From: Apostichopus japonicus
Taxonomy: Eukaryota; Echinodermata; Holothuroidea; Aspidochirotida; Stichopodidae
NCBI RefSeq assembly: GCF_037975245.1
Contig: NC_092576.1
Coordinates: forward strand, 21,143,611 to 21,207,610
Direction of reading: 5' to 3'
DNA: 64,000 nucleotides
Shown here: positions 13,022 through 28,206 of the stretch, piece by piece
Layout: each line of letters starts with the position of its first letter
Numbering within the stretch: the stretch's first letter is position 1
Made by a program: the position numbers and the translations under genes
The notes under the pieces: model-generated
The model's input: the letters and a program-made list of their open reading frames with translations, nothing else
Told to the model about the DNA's origin: nothing
Databases searched by the model: none

Positions 13022-16000
13022 ATTGATCGGTACCGCACATTCGATTGATCGGTACCGCACATTCGATTGATCGGAACGGAACATTCGATTGATCGGTACC
13101 GCACATTCGATTGATCGGTACCGCACATTCGATTGATCGGTACCGCACATCTGATTGATCGGTACCGCACATTCGATTGATCCGTACCGCACATTCGATT
13201 GATCGGTACCGCACATTCGATTGATCGGTACGGAACATTCGTTTGATCGGTACCGCACATACGATTGATCGGTACCGCACATTCGATTGATCGGTACGGA
13301 ACATTCGATTGATCGGTAAGGAACATTCGATTGATCGGTACCGCACATTCGATTGATCCGTACCGCACATTCGATTGATCGGTCACGCACATTCGATTGA
13401 TCGGTACGGAACATTCGTTTGATCGGTACCGCACATTCGATCGATCGGTACGGAACATTCGATTGATCGGTAAGGAACATTCGATTGATCGGTACCGCAC
13501 ATTCGATTGATCGGAACGGAACATTCGATTGATCGGTACCGCACATTCGATTGATCCGTACCGCACATTCGATTGATCGGTCACGCACATTCGATTGATC
13601 GGTACGGAACATTCGTTTGATCGGTACCGCACATTCGATTCATCGGTACGGAACATTCGATTGATATGTAAGGAACATTCGATTGATCGGTACTGCACAT
13701 TCGATTGATCGGAACGGAACATTCGATTGATCGGTACCGCACATTCGATTGATCGGTACCGCACATTCGATTGATCGGTACCGAACATTCGATTGATCGG
13801 TACCGCACATTCGATTGATCGGTACCGCACATTCGATTGATCGGTACCGCACATTCGATTGATCGGTAAGGAACATTCGATTGATCGGTACCGCACATTC
13901 GATTGATCGGTACCGCACATTCGATTGATCGGTACCGCACATTCGATTGATCGGTACCGCACATTCGATTGATCCGTACCGCACATTCGATTGATCGGTA
14001 CCGCACATTCGATTGATCGGTACGGAACATTCGATTGATCGGTAAGGAACATTCGATTGATCGGTACCGAACATTCGATTGATCGGTACCGCACATTCGA
14101 TTGATCGGTACCGCACATTCGATTGATCGGAACGGAACATTCGATTGATCGGTACCGCACATTCGATTGATCGGTACCGCACATTCGATTGATCGGTACC
14201 GCACATTCGATTGATCGGTACGGAACATTCGATTGATCGGTACCGCACATTCGATTGATCGGTACCGCACATTCGATTGATCGGTACCGCACATTCGATT
14301 GATCGGTACGGAACATTCGATTGATCGGTAAGGAACATTCGATTGATCGGTACCGAACATTCGATTGATCGGTACCGCACATTCGATTGATCGGTACCGC
14401 ACATTCGATTGATCGGTACCGCACATTCGATTGATCGGTACCGCACATTCGATTGATCGGTACCGCACATTCGATTGATCCGTACCGCACATTCTATTGA
14501 TCGGTACCGCACATTCGATTGATCGGAACGGAACATTCGATTGATCGGTACCGCACATTCGATTGATCCGTACCGCACATTCGATTGATCGGTACCGCAC
14601 ATTCGATTGATCGGTACGGAACATTCGTTTGATCGGTACCGCACATTCGATTGATCGGTACGGAACATTCGATTGATCGGTAAGGAACATTCGATTGATC
14701 GGTACTGCACATTCGATTGATCGGTACCGCACATTCGATTGATCGGTACCGCACATTCGATTGATCGGTGCCGCACATTCGATTGATCGGTACCGCACAT
14801 TCGATTGATCGGTACGGAACATTCGTTTGATCGGTACCGCACATACGATTGATCGGTACCGCACATTCGATTGATCGGTACGGAACATTCGATTGATCGG
14901 TAAGGAACATTCGATTGATCGGTACCGCACATTCGATTGATCCGTACCGCACATTCGATTGATCGGTCACGCACATTCGATTGATCGGTACGGAACATTC
15001 GTTTGATCGGTACCGCACATTCGATTGATCGGTACGGAACATTCGATTGATCGGTAAGGAACATTCGATTGATCGGTACCGCACATTCGATTGATCGGAA
15101 CGGAACATTCGATTGATCGGTACCGCACATTCGATTGATCCGTACCGCACTTTCGATTGATCGGTCACGCACATTCGATTGATCGGTACGTACCATTCGT
15201 TTGATCGGTACCGCACATTCGATTCATCGGTACGGAACATTCGACTGATCTGTAAGGAACATTCGATTGATCGGTACTGCACATTCGATTGATCGGAACG
15301 GAACATTCGATTGATCGGTACCGCACATTCGATTGATCGGTCACGCACATTCGATTGATCGGTACCGCACATTCGATTGATCGGTACCGCACATTCGATT
15401 GATCGGTACCGCACATTCGATTGATCGGTACCGCACATTCGATTGATCGGTACCGCACATTCGATTGATCGGTACCGCACATTCGATTGATCGGTACCGC
15501 ACATTCGATTGATCGGTACCGCACATTCGATTGATCGGTACGGAACATTCGATTGATCGGTAAGGAACATTCGATTGATCGGTACCGCACATTCGATTGA
15601 TCGGAACGGAACATTCGATTGATCGGTACCGCACATTCGATTGATCCGTACCGCACTTTCGATTGATCGGTCACGCACATTCGATTGATCGGTACGTACC
15701 ATTCGTTTGATCGGTACCGCACATTCGATTCATCGGTACGGAACATTCGACTGATCTGTAAGGAACATTCGATTGATCGGTACCGCACATTCGATTGATC
15801 GGTACCGCACATTCGATTGATCGGTACGGAACATTCGTTTGATCGGTACCGCACATTCGATTGATCGGTACCGCACATTCGATTGATCGGTACCGCACAT
15901 TCGATTGATCGGTACTGCACATTCGATTGATCGGTACCGCACATTCGATTGATCGGTACCGCACATTCGATTGATCGGTACCGCACATTCGATTGATCGG

Positions 16001-16050
16001 TACCGCACATTCGATTAATCGGTACCGCACATTCGATTGATCCGTACCGC
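13022..16050 (+). repeat. About 3.4-kb higher-order repeat, second copy with internal losses
   Basis: This is homologous to 9,590-13,020 but 16 units shorter inside. Near its right end, the run of consensus units between a TACTGCAC unit and the GATTAATCGG unit is shorter than in two related copies: eight units here (marker at about 16,015) against ten before 12,979 and 20,589. This is a two-unit contraction in an otherwise matching context. Confidence 0.7.
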
Positions 16051-18440
16051 ACATTCGATTGATCGGTAACGCACATTCGATTGATCGGTACGGAACATTC
16101 GTTTGATCGGTACGGCACATTCGATTGATCGGTACCGCACATTCGATTGATCAGAACTGCACATTCGATTGATCGGTACCGAACATTCGATTGATCGGTA
16201 CTGCACATTCGATTGATCGGTACCGCACATTCGATTGATCGGTACCGCACATTCGATTGATCGGTACCGCACATTCGATTGATCCGTACCGCACATTCTA
16301 TTGATCGGTACCGCACATTCGATTGATCGGAACGGAACATTCGATTGATCGGTACCGCACATTCGATTGATCCGTACCGCACATTCGATTGATCGGTACC
16401 GCACATTCGATTGATCGGTACGGAACATTCGTTTGATCGGTACCGCACATTCGATTGATCGGTACGGAACATTCGATTGATCGGTAAGGAACATTCGATT
16501 GATCGGTAAGGAACATTCGATTGATCGGTACCGCACATTCGATTGATCGGTACCGCACATTCGATTGATCGGTACGGAACATTCGATTGATCGGTAAGGA
16601 ACATTCGATTGATCGGTACCGCACATTCGATTGATCGGAACGGAACATTCGATTGATCGGTACCGCACATTCGATTGATCGGTACGGAACATTCGATTGA
16701 TCGGTCACGCACATTCGATTGATCGGTACGTACCATTCGTTTGATCGGTACCGCACATTCGATTCATCGGTACGGAACATTCGACTGATCTGTAAGGAAC
16801 ATTCGATTGATCGGTACTGCACATTCGATTGATCGGAACGGAACATTCGATTGATCGGTACCGCACATTCGATTGATCGGTCACGCACATTCGATTGATC
16901 GGTACCGCACATTCGATTGATCGGTACCGCACATTCGATTGATCGGTACCGCACATTCGATTGATCGGTACCGCACATTCGATATCGGTACCGCACATTC
17001 GATTGATCGGTACCGCACATTCGATTGATCGGTACCGCACATTCGATTGATCGGTACGGAACATTCGATTGATCGGTAAGGAACATTCGATTGATCGGTA
17101 CCGCACATTCGATTGATCGGAACGGAACATTCGATTGATCGGTACCGCACATTCGATTGATCCGTACCGCACTCTCGATTGATCGGTCACGCACATTCGA
17201 TTGATCGGTACGTACCATTCGTTTGATCGGTACCGCACATTCGATTCATCGGTACGGAACATTCGACTGATCTGTAAGGAACATTCGATTGATCGGTACC
17301 GCACATTCGATTGATCGGTACCGCACATTCGATTGATCGGTACGGAACATTCGTTTGATCGGTACCGCACATTCGATTGATCGGTACCGCACATTCGATT
17401 GATCGGTACCGCACATTCGATTGATCGGTACTGCACATTCGATTGATCGGTACCGCACATTCGATTGATCGGTACCGCACATTCGATTGATCGGTACCGC
17501 ACATTCGATTGATCGGTACCGCACATTCGATTGATCGGTACCGCACATTCGATTCATCGGTACCGCACATTCGATTGATCGGTACCGCACATTCGATTGA
17601 TCCGTACCGCACATTCGATTGATCGGTAACGCACATTCGATTGATCGGTACGGAACATTCGTTTGATCGGTACGGCACATTCGATTGATCGGTACCGCAC
17701 ATTCGATTGATCAGAACTGCACATTCGATTGATCGGTACCGAACATTCGATTGATCGGTACTGCACATTCGATTGATCGGTACCGCACATTCGATTGATC
17801 GGTACCGCACATTCGATTGATCGGTACCGCACATTCGATTGATCCGTACCGCACATTCTATTGATCGGTACCGCACATTCGATTGATCGGAACGGAACAT
17901 TCGATTGATCGGTACCGCACATTCGATTGATCCGTACCGCACATTCGATTGATCGGTACCGCACATTCGATTGATCGGTACGGAACATTCGTTTGATCGG
18001 TACCGCACATTCGATTGATCGGTACGGAACATTCGATTGATCGGTAAGGAACATTCGATTGATCGGTAAGGAACATTCGATTGATCGGTACCGCACATTC
18101 GATTGATCGGTACCGCACATTCGATTGATCGGTACGGAACATTCGATTGATCGGTACCGCACATTCGATTGATCGGTACGGAACATTCGATTGATCGGTA
18201 CCGCACATTCGATTGATCCGTACCGCACATTCGATTGATCGGTACCGCACATTCGATTGATCGGTACGGAACATTCGATTGATCGGTTCCGCACATTCGA
18301 TTGATCGGTCCCGCACATTCGATTGATCGGTACTGCACATTCGATTGATCGGTACCGCACATTCGATTGATCGGTACCGAACATTCGATTGATCGGTACC
18401 GCACATTCGATTGATCCAAACGGAATATTCGATTGATCGG
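13960..18440 (+). repeat. 4.5-kb tandem higher-order repeat, copy 1
   Basis: This recurs at about 18,490-23,015. The offset is 4,530 bp on the left (14,131 matches 18,661; 14,494 matches 19,024) and 4,574 bp from about 16,015 (16,981 matches 21,555; the CCAAACGGAATATTC unit 18,417 matches 22,991). The 44-bp change is the two-unit contraction near 16,000. It contains one 20-bp unit at 16,981-17,000. TACGTACCATTC units (for example near 15,187, 16,727 and 17,209) are typical of this zone. Confidence 0.8.
16981..17000 (+). repeat. 20-bp units, class B (GATTGATC reduced to GATATC)
   Basis: The bases TG are missing from CGATTGATCG, leaving CGATATCG, a perfect 8-bp palindrome. There are six copies: 16,981-17,000, 21,555-21,574, 25,334-25,353, 28,455-28,474, 31,554-31,573 and 33,223-33,242. 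Each lies in the same context, a few consensus units after a TCACGCAC unit, so they look like copies of one event carried by the higher-order repeats. Confidence 0.92.
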
Positions 18441-18489
18441 TACCGCACATTCGATTGATCGGTACCGCACATTCGATTGATCGGTACTG

Positions 18490-21400
18490 CACATTCGATT
18501 GATCCGTACCGCACATTCGATTGATCGGTACCGCACATTCGATTGATCGGTACGGAACATTCGATTGATCGGTAAGGAACATTCGATTGATCGGTACCGA
18601 ACATTCGATTGATCGGTACCGCACATTCGATTGATCGGTACCGCACATTCGATTGATCGGAACGGAACATTCGATTGATCGGTACCGCACATTCGATTGA
18701 TCGGTACCGCACATTCGATTGATCGGTACCGCACATTCGATTGATCGGTACGGAACATTCGATTGATCGGTACCGCACATTCGATTGATCGGTACCGCAC
18801 ATTCGATTGATCGGTACCGCACATTCGATTGATCGGTACGGAACATTCGATTGATCGGTAAGGAACATTCGATTGATCGGTACCGAACATTCGATTGATC
18901 GGTACCGCACATTCGATTGATCGGTACCGCACATTCGATTGATCGGTACCGCACATTCGATTGATCGGTACCGCACATTCGATTGATCGGTACCGCACAT
19001 TCGATTGATCCGTACCGCACATTCTATTGATCGGTACCGCACATTCGATTGATCGGAACGGAACATTCGATTGATCGGTACCGCACATTCGATTGATCCG
19101 TACCGCACATTCGATTGATCGGTACCGCACATTCGATTGATCGGTACGGAACATTCGTTTGATCGGTACCGCACATTCGATTGATCGGTACGGAACATTC
19201 GATTGATCGGTAAGGAACATTCGATTGATCGGTACTGCACATTCGATTGATCGTTACCGCACATTCGATTGATCGGTACCGCACATTCGATTGATCGGTG
19301 CCGCACATTCGATTGATCGGTACCGCACATTCGATTGATCGGTACGGAACATTCGTTTGATCGGTACCGCACATACGATTGATCGGTACCGCACATTCGA
19401 TTGATCGGTACGGAACATTCGATTGATCGGTAAGGAACATTCGATTGATCGGTACCGCACATTCGATTGATCCGTACCGCACATTCGATTGATCGGTCAC
19501 GCACATTCGATTGATCGGTACGGAACATTCGTTTGATCGGTACCGCACATTCGATTGATCGGTACGGAACATTCGATTGATCGGTAAGGAACATTCGATT
19601 GATCGGTACCGCACATTCGATTGATCGGAACGGAACATTCGATTGATCGGTACCGCACATTCGATTGATCCGTACCGCACTTTCGATTGATCGGTCACGC
19701 ACATTCGATTGATCGGTACGTACCATTCGTTTGATCGGTACCGCACATTCGATTCATCGGTACGGAACATTCGACTGATCTGTAAGGAACATTCGATTGA
19801 TCGGTACTGCACATTCGATTGATCGGAACGGAACATTCGATTGATCGGTACCGCACATTCGATTGATCGGTCACGCACATTCGATTGATCGGTACCGCAC
19901 ATTCGATTGATCGGTACCGCACATTCGATTGATCGGTACCGCACATTCGATTGATCGGTACCGCACATTCGATTGATCGGTACCGCACATTCGATTGATC
20001 GGTACCGCACATTCGATTGATCGGTACCGCACATTCGATTGATCGGTACCGCACATTCGATTGATCGGTACGGAACATTCGATTGATCGGTAAGGAACAT
20101 TCGATTGATCGGTACCGCACATTCGATTGATCGGAACGGAACATTCGATTGATCGGTACCGCACATTCGATTGATCCGTACCGCACTTTCGATTGATCGG
20201 TCACGCACATTCGATTGATCGGTACGTACCATTCGTTTGATCGGTACCGCACATTCGATTCATCGGTACGGAACATTCGACTGATCTGTAAGGAACATTC
20301 GATTGATCGGTACCGCACATTCGATTGATCGGTACCGCACATTCGATTGATCGGTACGGAACATTCGTTTGATCGGTACCGCACATTCGATTGATCGGTA
20401 CCGCACATTCGATTGATCGGTACCGCACATTCGATTGATCGGTACTGCACATTCGATTGATCGGTACCGCACATTCGATTGATCGGTACCGCACATTCGA
20501 TTGATCGGTACCGCACATTCGATTGATCGGTACCGCACATTCGATTGATCGGTACCGCACATTCGATTGATCGGTACCGCACATTCGATTAATCGGTACC
20601 GCACATTCGATTGATCCGTACCGCACATTCGATTGATCGGTAACGCACATTCGATTGATCGGTACGGAACATTCGTTTGATCGGTACGGCACATTCGATT
20701 GATCGGTACCGCACATTCGATTGATCAGAACTGCACATTCGATTGATCGGTACCGCACATTCGATTGATCGGTACTGCACATTCGATTGATCGGTACCGC
20801 ACATTCGATTGATCGGTACCGCACATTCGATTGATCGGTACCGCACATTCGATTGATCCGTACCGCACATTCTATTGATCGGTACCGCACATTCGATTGA
20901 TCGGAACGGAACATTCGATTGATCGGTACCGCACATTCGATTGATCCGTACCGCACATTCGATTGATCGGTACCGCACATTCGATTGATCGGTACGGAAC
21001 ATTCGTTTGATCGGTACCGCACATTCGATTGATCGGTACGGAACATTCGATTGATCGGTAAGGAACATTCGATTGATCGGTAAGGAACATTCGATTGATC
21101 GGTACCGCACATTCGATTGATCGGTACCGCACATTCGATTGATCGGTACGGAACATTCGATTGATCGGTAAGGAACATTCGATTGATCGGTACCGCACAT
21201 TCGATTGATCGGAACGGAACATTCGATTGATCGGTACCGCACATTCGATTGATCGGTACGGAACATTCGATTGATCGGTCACGCACATTCGATTGATCGG
21301 TACGTACCATTCGTTTGATCGGTACCGCACATTCGATTCATCGGTACGGAACATTCGACTGATCTGTAAGGAACATTCGATTGATCGGTACTGCACATTC

Positions 21401-23015
21401 GATTGATCGGAACGGAACATTCGATTGATCGGTACCGCACATTCGATTGATCGGTCACGCACATTCGATTGATCGGTACCGCACATTCGATTGATCGGTA
21501 CCGCACATTCGATTGATCGGTACCGCACATTCGATTGATCGGTACCGCACATTCGATATCGGTACCGCACATTCGATTGATCGGTACCGCACATTCGATT
21601 GATCGGTACCGCACATTCGATTGATCGGTACGGAACATTCGATTGATCGGTAAGGAACATTCGATTGATCGGTACCACACATTCGATTGATCGGAACGGA
21701 ACATTCGATTGATCGGTACCGCACATTCGATTGATCCGTACCGCACTCTCGATTGATCGGTCACGCACATTCGATTGATCGGTACGTACCATTCGTTTGA
21801 TCGGTACCGCACATTCGATTCATCGGTACGGAACATTCGACTGATCTGTAAGGAACATTCGATTGATCGGTACCGCACATTCGATTGATCGGTACCGCAC
21901 ATTCGATTGATCGGTACGGAACATTCGTTTGATCGGTACCGCACATTCGATTGATCGGTACCGCACATTCGATTGATCGGTACCGCACATTCGATTGATC
22001 GGTACTGCACATTCGATTGATCGGTACCGCACATTCGATTGATCGGTACCGCACATTCGATTGATCGGTACCGCACATTCGATTGATCGGTACCGCACAT
22101 TCGATTGATCGGTACCGCACATTCGATTCATCGGTACCGCACATTCGATTGATCGGTACCGCACATTCGATTGATCCGTACCGCACATTCGATTGATCGG
22201 TAACGCACATTCGATTGATCGGTACGGAACATTCGTTTGATCGGTACGGCACATTCGATTGATCGGTACCGCACATTCGATTGATCAGAACTGCACATTC
22301 GATTGATCGGTACCGAACATTCGATTGATCGGTACTGCACATTCGATTGATCGGTACCGCACATTCGATTGATCGGTACCGCACATTCGATTGATCGGTA
22401 CCGCACATTCGATTGATCCGTACCGCACATTCTATTGATCGGTACCGCACATTCGATTGATCGGAACGGAACATTCGATTGATCGGTACCGCACATTCGA
22501 TTGATCCGTACCGCACATTCGATTGATCGGTACCGCACATTCGATTGATCGGTACGGAACATTCGTTTGATCGGTACCGCACATTCGATTGATCGGTACG
22601 GAACATTCGATTGATCGGTAAGGAACATTCGATTGATCGGTAAGGAACATTCGATTGATCGGTACCGCACATTCGATTGATCGGTACCGCACATTCGATT
22701 GATCGGTACGGAACATTCGATTGATCGGTACCGCACATTCGATTGATCGGTACGGAACATTCGATTGATCGGTACCGCACATTCGATTGATCCGTACCGC
22801 ACATTCGATTGATCGGTACCGCAGATTCGATTGATCGGTACGGAACATTCGATTGATCGGTTCCGCACATTCGATTGATCGGTCCCGCACATTCGATTGA
22901 TCGGTACTGCACATTCGATTGATCGGTACCGCACATTCGATTGATCGGTACCGAACATTCGATTGATCGGTACCGCACATTCGATTGATCCAAACGGAAT
23001 ATTCGATTGATCGGT
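18490..23015 (+). repeat. 4.5-kb tandem higher-order repeat, copy 2
   Basis: This is the second copy of 13,960-18,440. It includes the 20-bp unit at 21,555-21,574 and the series of TACGTACCATTC units. The copies part company just right of the CCAAACGGAATATTC unit at 22,983. Here three consensus units lead to GATCGATACTGC and a 21-bp unit, whereas copy 1 continues with TACTGCAC and GATCCGTACC. Confidence 0.8.
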
Positions 23016-24240
23016 ACCGCACATTCGATTGATCGGTACCGCACATTCGATTGATCGGTACCGCACATTCGATTGATCGATACTGCACATTCGATTGATC
23101 GGTACGGACATTCGATTGATCGGTACCGCACATTCGATTGATCGGTACCGCACATTCGATTGATCGGTACCGCACATTCGATTGATCGGTACCGCACATT
23201 CGATTGATCGGTCCCGCACATTCGATTGATCGGTACTGCACATTCGATTGATCGGTACCGCACATTCGATTGATCGGTACCGAACATTCGATTGATCGGT
23301 ACCGCACCTTCGATTGATCCAAACGGAATATTCGATTGATCGGTACCGCACATTCGATTGATCGGTACCGCACATTCGATTGATCGGTACCGCACATTCG
23401 ATTGATCGATACTGCACATTCGATTGATCGGTACGGACATTCGATTGATCGGTACCGCACATTCGATTGATCGGTACCGCACATTCGATTGATCGGTACT
23501 GCACATTCGATTGATCGGTACCGCACATTCGTTTGATCGGTACCGCACATTCGATTGATCGGTACCGCACATTCGATTGATCGGTACCGCACATTCGATT
23601 GATCGGTACCGCACATTCGATTGATCGGTACCGCACATTCGATTGATCGGTACCGCACATTCGATTGATCGGTACCGCACATTCGATTGATCGGTACCGC
23701 ACATTCGATTGATCGGTACCGCACATTCTATTGATCGGTACCGCACATTCGATTGATCGGAACGGAACATTCGATTGATCGGTACCGCACATTCGATTGA
23801 TCCGTACCGCACATTCGATTGATCGGTACCGCACATTCGATTGATCGGTACGGAACATTCGTTTGATCGGTAAGGAACATTCGATTGATCGGTACCGCAC
23901 ATTCGATTGATCGGTAAGGAACATTCGATTGATCGGTAAGGAACATTCGATTGATCGGTACCGCACATTCGATTGATCGGTACCGCACATTCGATTGATC
24001 GGTACGGAACATTCGATTGATCGGTACCGCACATTCGATTGATCGGTACGGAACATTCGATTGATCGGTACCGCACATTCGATTGATCCGTACCGCACAT
24101 TCGATTGATCGGTACCGCACATTCGATTGATCGGTACGGAACATTCGATTGATCGGTTCCGCACATTCGATTGATCGGTCCCGCACATTCGATTGATCGG
24201 TACTGCACATTCGATTGATCGGTACCGCACATTCGATTGA
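21325..24240 (+). repeat. 2.9-kb block with a displaced copy 11,668 bp downstream
   Basis: The variant order here recurs at 32,993-35,908 with a constant offset of 11,668 bp. Matching landmarks are the 20-bp unit (21,555 and 33,223), TACGTACC (21,783 and 33,451), two 21-bp units (23,093 and 23,422 against 34,761 and 35,090) and the GGTTCC then GGTCCC pair near 24,155 (35,823). The block spans the Zone II to Zone III junction, so that junction exists twice in the window. Confidence 0.82.
22983..23113 (+). repeat. 131-bp six-unit cassette ending in a 21-bp unit (first of 12)
   Basis: The cassette is one unit with centre CCAAACGGAATATTC, three consensus units, one unit reading GATCGATACTGC, and one 21-bp unit with TACGGACATTC (one A lost from GGAAC). 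It starts at 22,983, 23,312, 24,279, 25,948, 29,069, 32,168, 34,651, 34,980, 36,475, 37,332, 37,991 and 38,848. The 21-bp units start 110 bases later in each. A 13th 21-bp unit of the same class, at 41,355-41,375, keeps the preceding GATCGATACTGC unit but lacks the CCAAACGGAATATTC unit. The cassette is confined to Zone III. Confidence 0.9.
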
Positions 24241-25085
24241 TCGGTACCGAACATTCGATTGATCGGTACCGCACATTCGATTGATCCAAACGGAATATTC
24301 GATTGATCGGTACCGCACATTCGATTGATCGGTACCGCACATTCGATTGATCGGTACCGCACATTCGATTGATCGATACTGCACATTCGATTGATCGGTA
24401 CGGACATTCGATTGATCGGTACCGCACATTCGATTGATCGGTACCGCACATTCGATTGATCGGTACCGCACATTCGATTGATCCGTACCGCACATTCGAT
24501 TGATCGGTACCGCACATTCGATTGATCGGAACGGAACATTCGATTGATCGGTACCGCACATTCGATTGATCCGTACCGCACATTCGATTGATCGGTACCG
24601 CACATTCGATTGATCGGTACGGAACATTCGTTTGATCGGTACCGCACATTCGATTGATCGGTACCGCACATTCGATTGAAAGGAACGGAACATTCGATTG
24701 ATCGGTACTGCACATTCGTTTGATCGGTACCGAACATTCGATTGATCGGTACCGCACATTCGATTGATCGGTACCGCACATTCGATTGATCGGTACCGCA
24801 CATTCGATTGATCGGTACCGCACATTCGATTGATCGGTACCGCACATTCGATTGATCGGTACGGAACATTCGATTGATCGGTACCGCACATTCGATTGAT
24901 CGGTACTGCACATTCGATTGATCGGTACCGCACATTCGATTGATCGGTACCGCACATTCGATTGATCGGTACCGCACATTCGATTGATCGGTACGGAACA
25001 TTCGTTTGATCGGTACCGCACATTCGATTGATCGGTACCGCACATTCGATTGATCGGTACCGCACATTCGATTGATCGGTACGGA

Positions 25086-28000
25086 ACAATCGATTGATCG
25101 GTACCGCACATTCGATTCATCGGTACGGAACATTCGACTGATCTGTAAGGAACATTCGATTGATCGGTACTGCACATTCGATTGATCGGAACGGAACATT
25201 CGATTGATCGGTACCGCACATTCGATTGATCGGTCACGCACATTCGATTGATCGGTACCGCACATTCGATTGATCGGTACCGCACATTCGATTGATCGGT
25301 ACCGCACATTCGATTGATCGGTACCGCACATTCGATATCGGTACCGCACATTCGATTGATCGGTACCGCACATTCGATTGATCGGTACCGCACATTCGAT
25401 TGATCGGTACGGAACATTCGATTGATCGGTAAGGAACATTCGATTGATCGGTACCGCACATTCGATTGATCGGAACGGAACATTCGATTGATCGGTACCG
25501 CACATTCGATTGATCCGTACCGCACTTTCGATTGATCGGTCACGCACATTCGATTGATCGGTACGGAACATTCGATTGATCGGTAAGGAACATTCGATTG
25601 ATCGGTAAGGAACATTCGATTGATCGGTACCGCACATTCGATTGATCGGTACCGCACATTCGATTGATCGGTACGGAACATTCGATTGATCGGTACCGCA
25701 CATTCGATTGATCGGTACGGAACATTCGATTGATCGGTACCGCACATTCGATTGATCCGTACCGCACATTCGATTGATCGGTACCGCACATTCGATTGAT
25801 CGGTACGGAACATTCGATTGATCGGTTCCGCACATTCGATTGATCGGTCCCGCACATTCGATTGATCGGTACTGCACATTCGATTGATCGGTACCGCACA
25901 TTCGATTGATCGGTACCGAACATTCGATTGATCGGTACCGCACATTCGATTGATCCAAACGGAATATTCGATTGATCGGTACCGCACATTCGATTGATCG
26001 GTACCGCACATTCGATTGATCGGTACCGCACATTCGATTGATCGATACTGCACATTCGATTGATCGGTACGGACATTCGATTGATCGGTACCGCACATTC
26101 GATTGATCGGTACCGCACATTCGATTGATCGGTACCGCACATTCGATTGATCCGTACCGCACATTCGATTGATCGGTACCGCACATTCGATTGATCGGAA
26201 CGGAACATTCGATTGATCGGTACCGCACATTCGATTGATCCGTACCGCACATTCGATTGATCGGTACCGCACATTCGATTGATCGGTACGGAACATTCGT
26301 TTGATCGGTACCGCACATTCGATTGATCGGTACCGCACATTCGATTGAAAGGAACGGAACATTCGATTGATCGGTACTGCACATTCGTTTGATCGGTACC
26401 GAACATTCGATTGATCGGTACCGCACATTCGATTGATCGGTACCGCACATTCGATTGATCGGTACCGCACATTCGATTGATCGGTACCGCACATTCGATT
26501 GATCGGTACCGCACATTCGATTGATCGGTACGGAACATTCGATTGATCGGTACCGCACATTCGATTGATCGGTACTGCACATTCGATTGATCGGTACCGC
26601 ACATTCGATTGATCGGTACCGCACATTCGATTGATCGGTACCGCACATTCGATTGATCGGTACGGAACATTCGTTTGATCGGTACCGCACATTCGATTGA
26701 TCGGTACCGCACATTCGATTGATCGGTACCGCACATTCGATTGATCGGTACGGAACAATCGATTGATCGGTACCGCACATTCGATTCATCGGTACGGAAC
26801 ATTCGACTGATCTGTAAGGAACATTCGATTGATCGGTACTGCACATTCGATTGATCGGTACTGCACATTCGATTGATCGGTACCGCACATTCGTTTGATC
26901 GGTACCGCACATTCGATTGATCGGTACCGCACATTCGATTGATCGGTACCGCACATTCGATTGATCGGTACCGCACATTCGATTGATCGGTACCGCACAT
27001 TCGATTGATCGGTACCGCACATTCGATTGATCGGTACCGCACATTCGATTGATCGGTACCGCACATTCGATTGATCGGTACCGCACATTCTATTGATCGG
27101 TACCGCACATTCGATTGATCGGATTGGAACATTCGATTGATCGGTACCGCACATTCGATTGATCCGTACCGCACATTCGATTGATCGGTACCGCACATTC
27201 GATTGATCGGTACGGAACATTCGTTTGATCGGTAAGGAACATTCGATTGATCGGTACGGAACATTCGATTGATCGGTAAGGAACATTCGATTGATCGGTA
27301 AGGAACATTCGATTGATCGGTACCGCACATTCGATTGATCGGTACCGCACATTCGATTGATCGGTACGGAACATTCGATTGATCGGTACCGCACATTCGA
27401 TTGATCGGTACGGAACATTCGATTGATCGGTACCGCACATTCGATTGATCCGTACCGCACATTCGATTGATCGGTACCGCACATTCGATTGATCGGTACG
27501 GAACATTCGATTGATCGGTTCCGCACATTCGATTGATCGGTACCGCACATTCGATTGATCGGTACCGCACATTCGATTGATCGGTACCGCACATTCGATT
27601 GATCCGTACCGCACATTCGATTGATCGGTACCGCACATTCGATTGATCGGAACGGAACATTCGATTGATCGGTACCGCACATTCGATTGATCCGTACCGC
27701 ACATTCGATTGATCGGTACCGCACATTCGATTGATCGGTACGGAACATTCGTTTGATCGGTACCGCACATTCGATTGATCGGTACCGCACATTCGATTGA
27801 AAGGAACGGAACATTCGATTGATCGGTACTGCACATTCGTTTGATCGGTACCGAACATTCGATTGATCGGTACCGCACATTCGATTGATCGGTACCGCAC
27901 ATTCGATTGATCGGTACCGCACATTCGATTGATCGGTACCGCACATTCGATTGATCGGTACCGCACATTCGATTGATCGGTACGGAACATTCGATTGATC

Positions 28001-28206
28001 GGTACCGCACATTCGATTGATCGGTACTGCACATTCGATTGATCGGTACCGCACATTCGATTGATCGGTACCGCACATTCGATTGATCGGTACCGCACAT
28101 TCGATTGATCGGTACGGAACATTCGTTTGATCGGTACCGCACATTCGATTGATCGGTACCGCACATTCGATTGATCGGTACCGCACATTCGATTGATCGG
28201 TACGGA
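25086..28206 (+). repeat. 3.1-kb higher-order repeat, copy 1 (3,121 bp)
   Basis: This copy is delimited by the rare ACAATCG unit (ACATTCG with T to A) at 25,086 and 28,207, with another at 26,755. The copy therefore divides into 1,669 bp (76 units less 3 bases) and 1,452 bp (66 units). It contains the 20-bp unit at 25,334-25,353, the 21-bp unit at 26,058-26,078 and GAAAGG units near 26,347 and 27,800. Confidence 0.82.
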
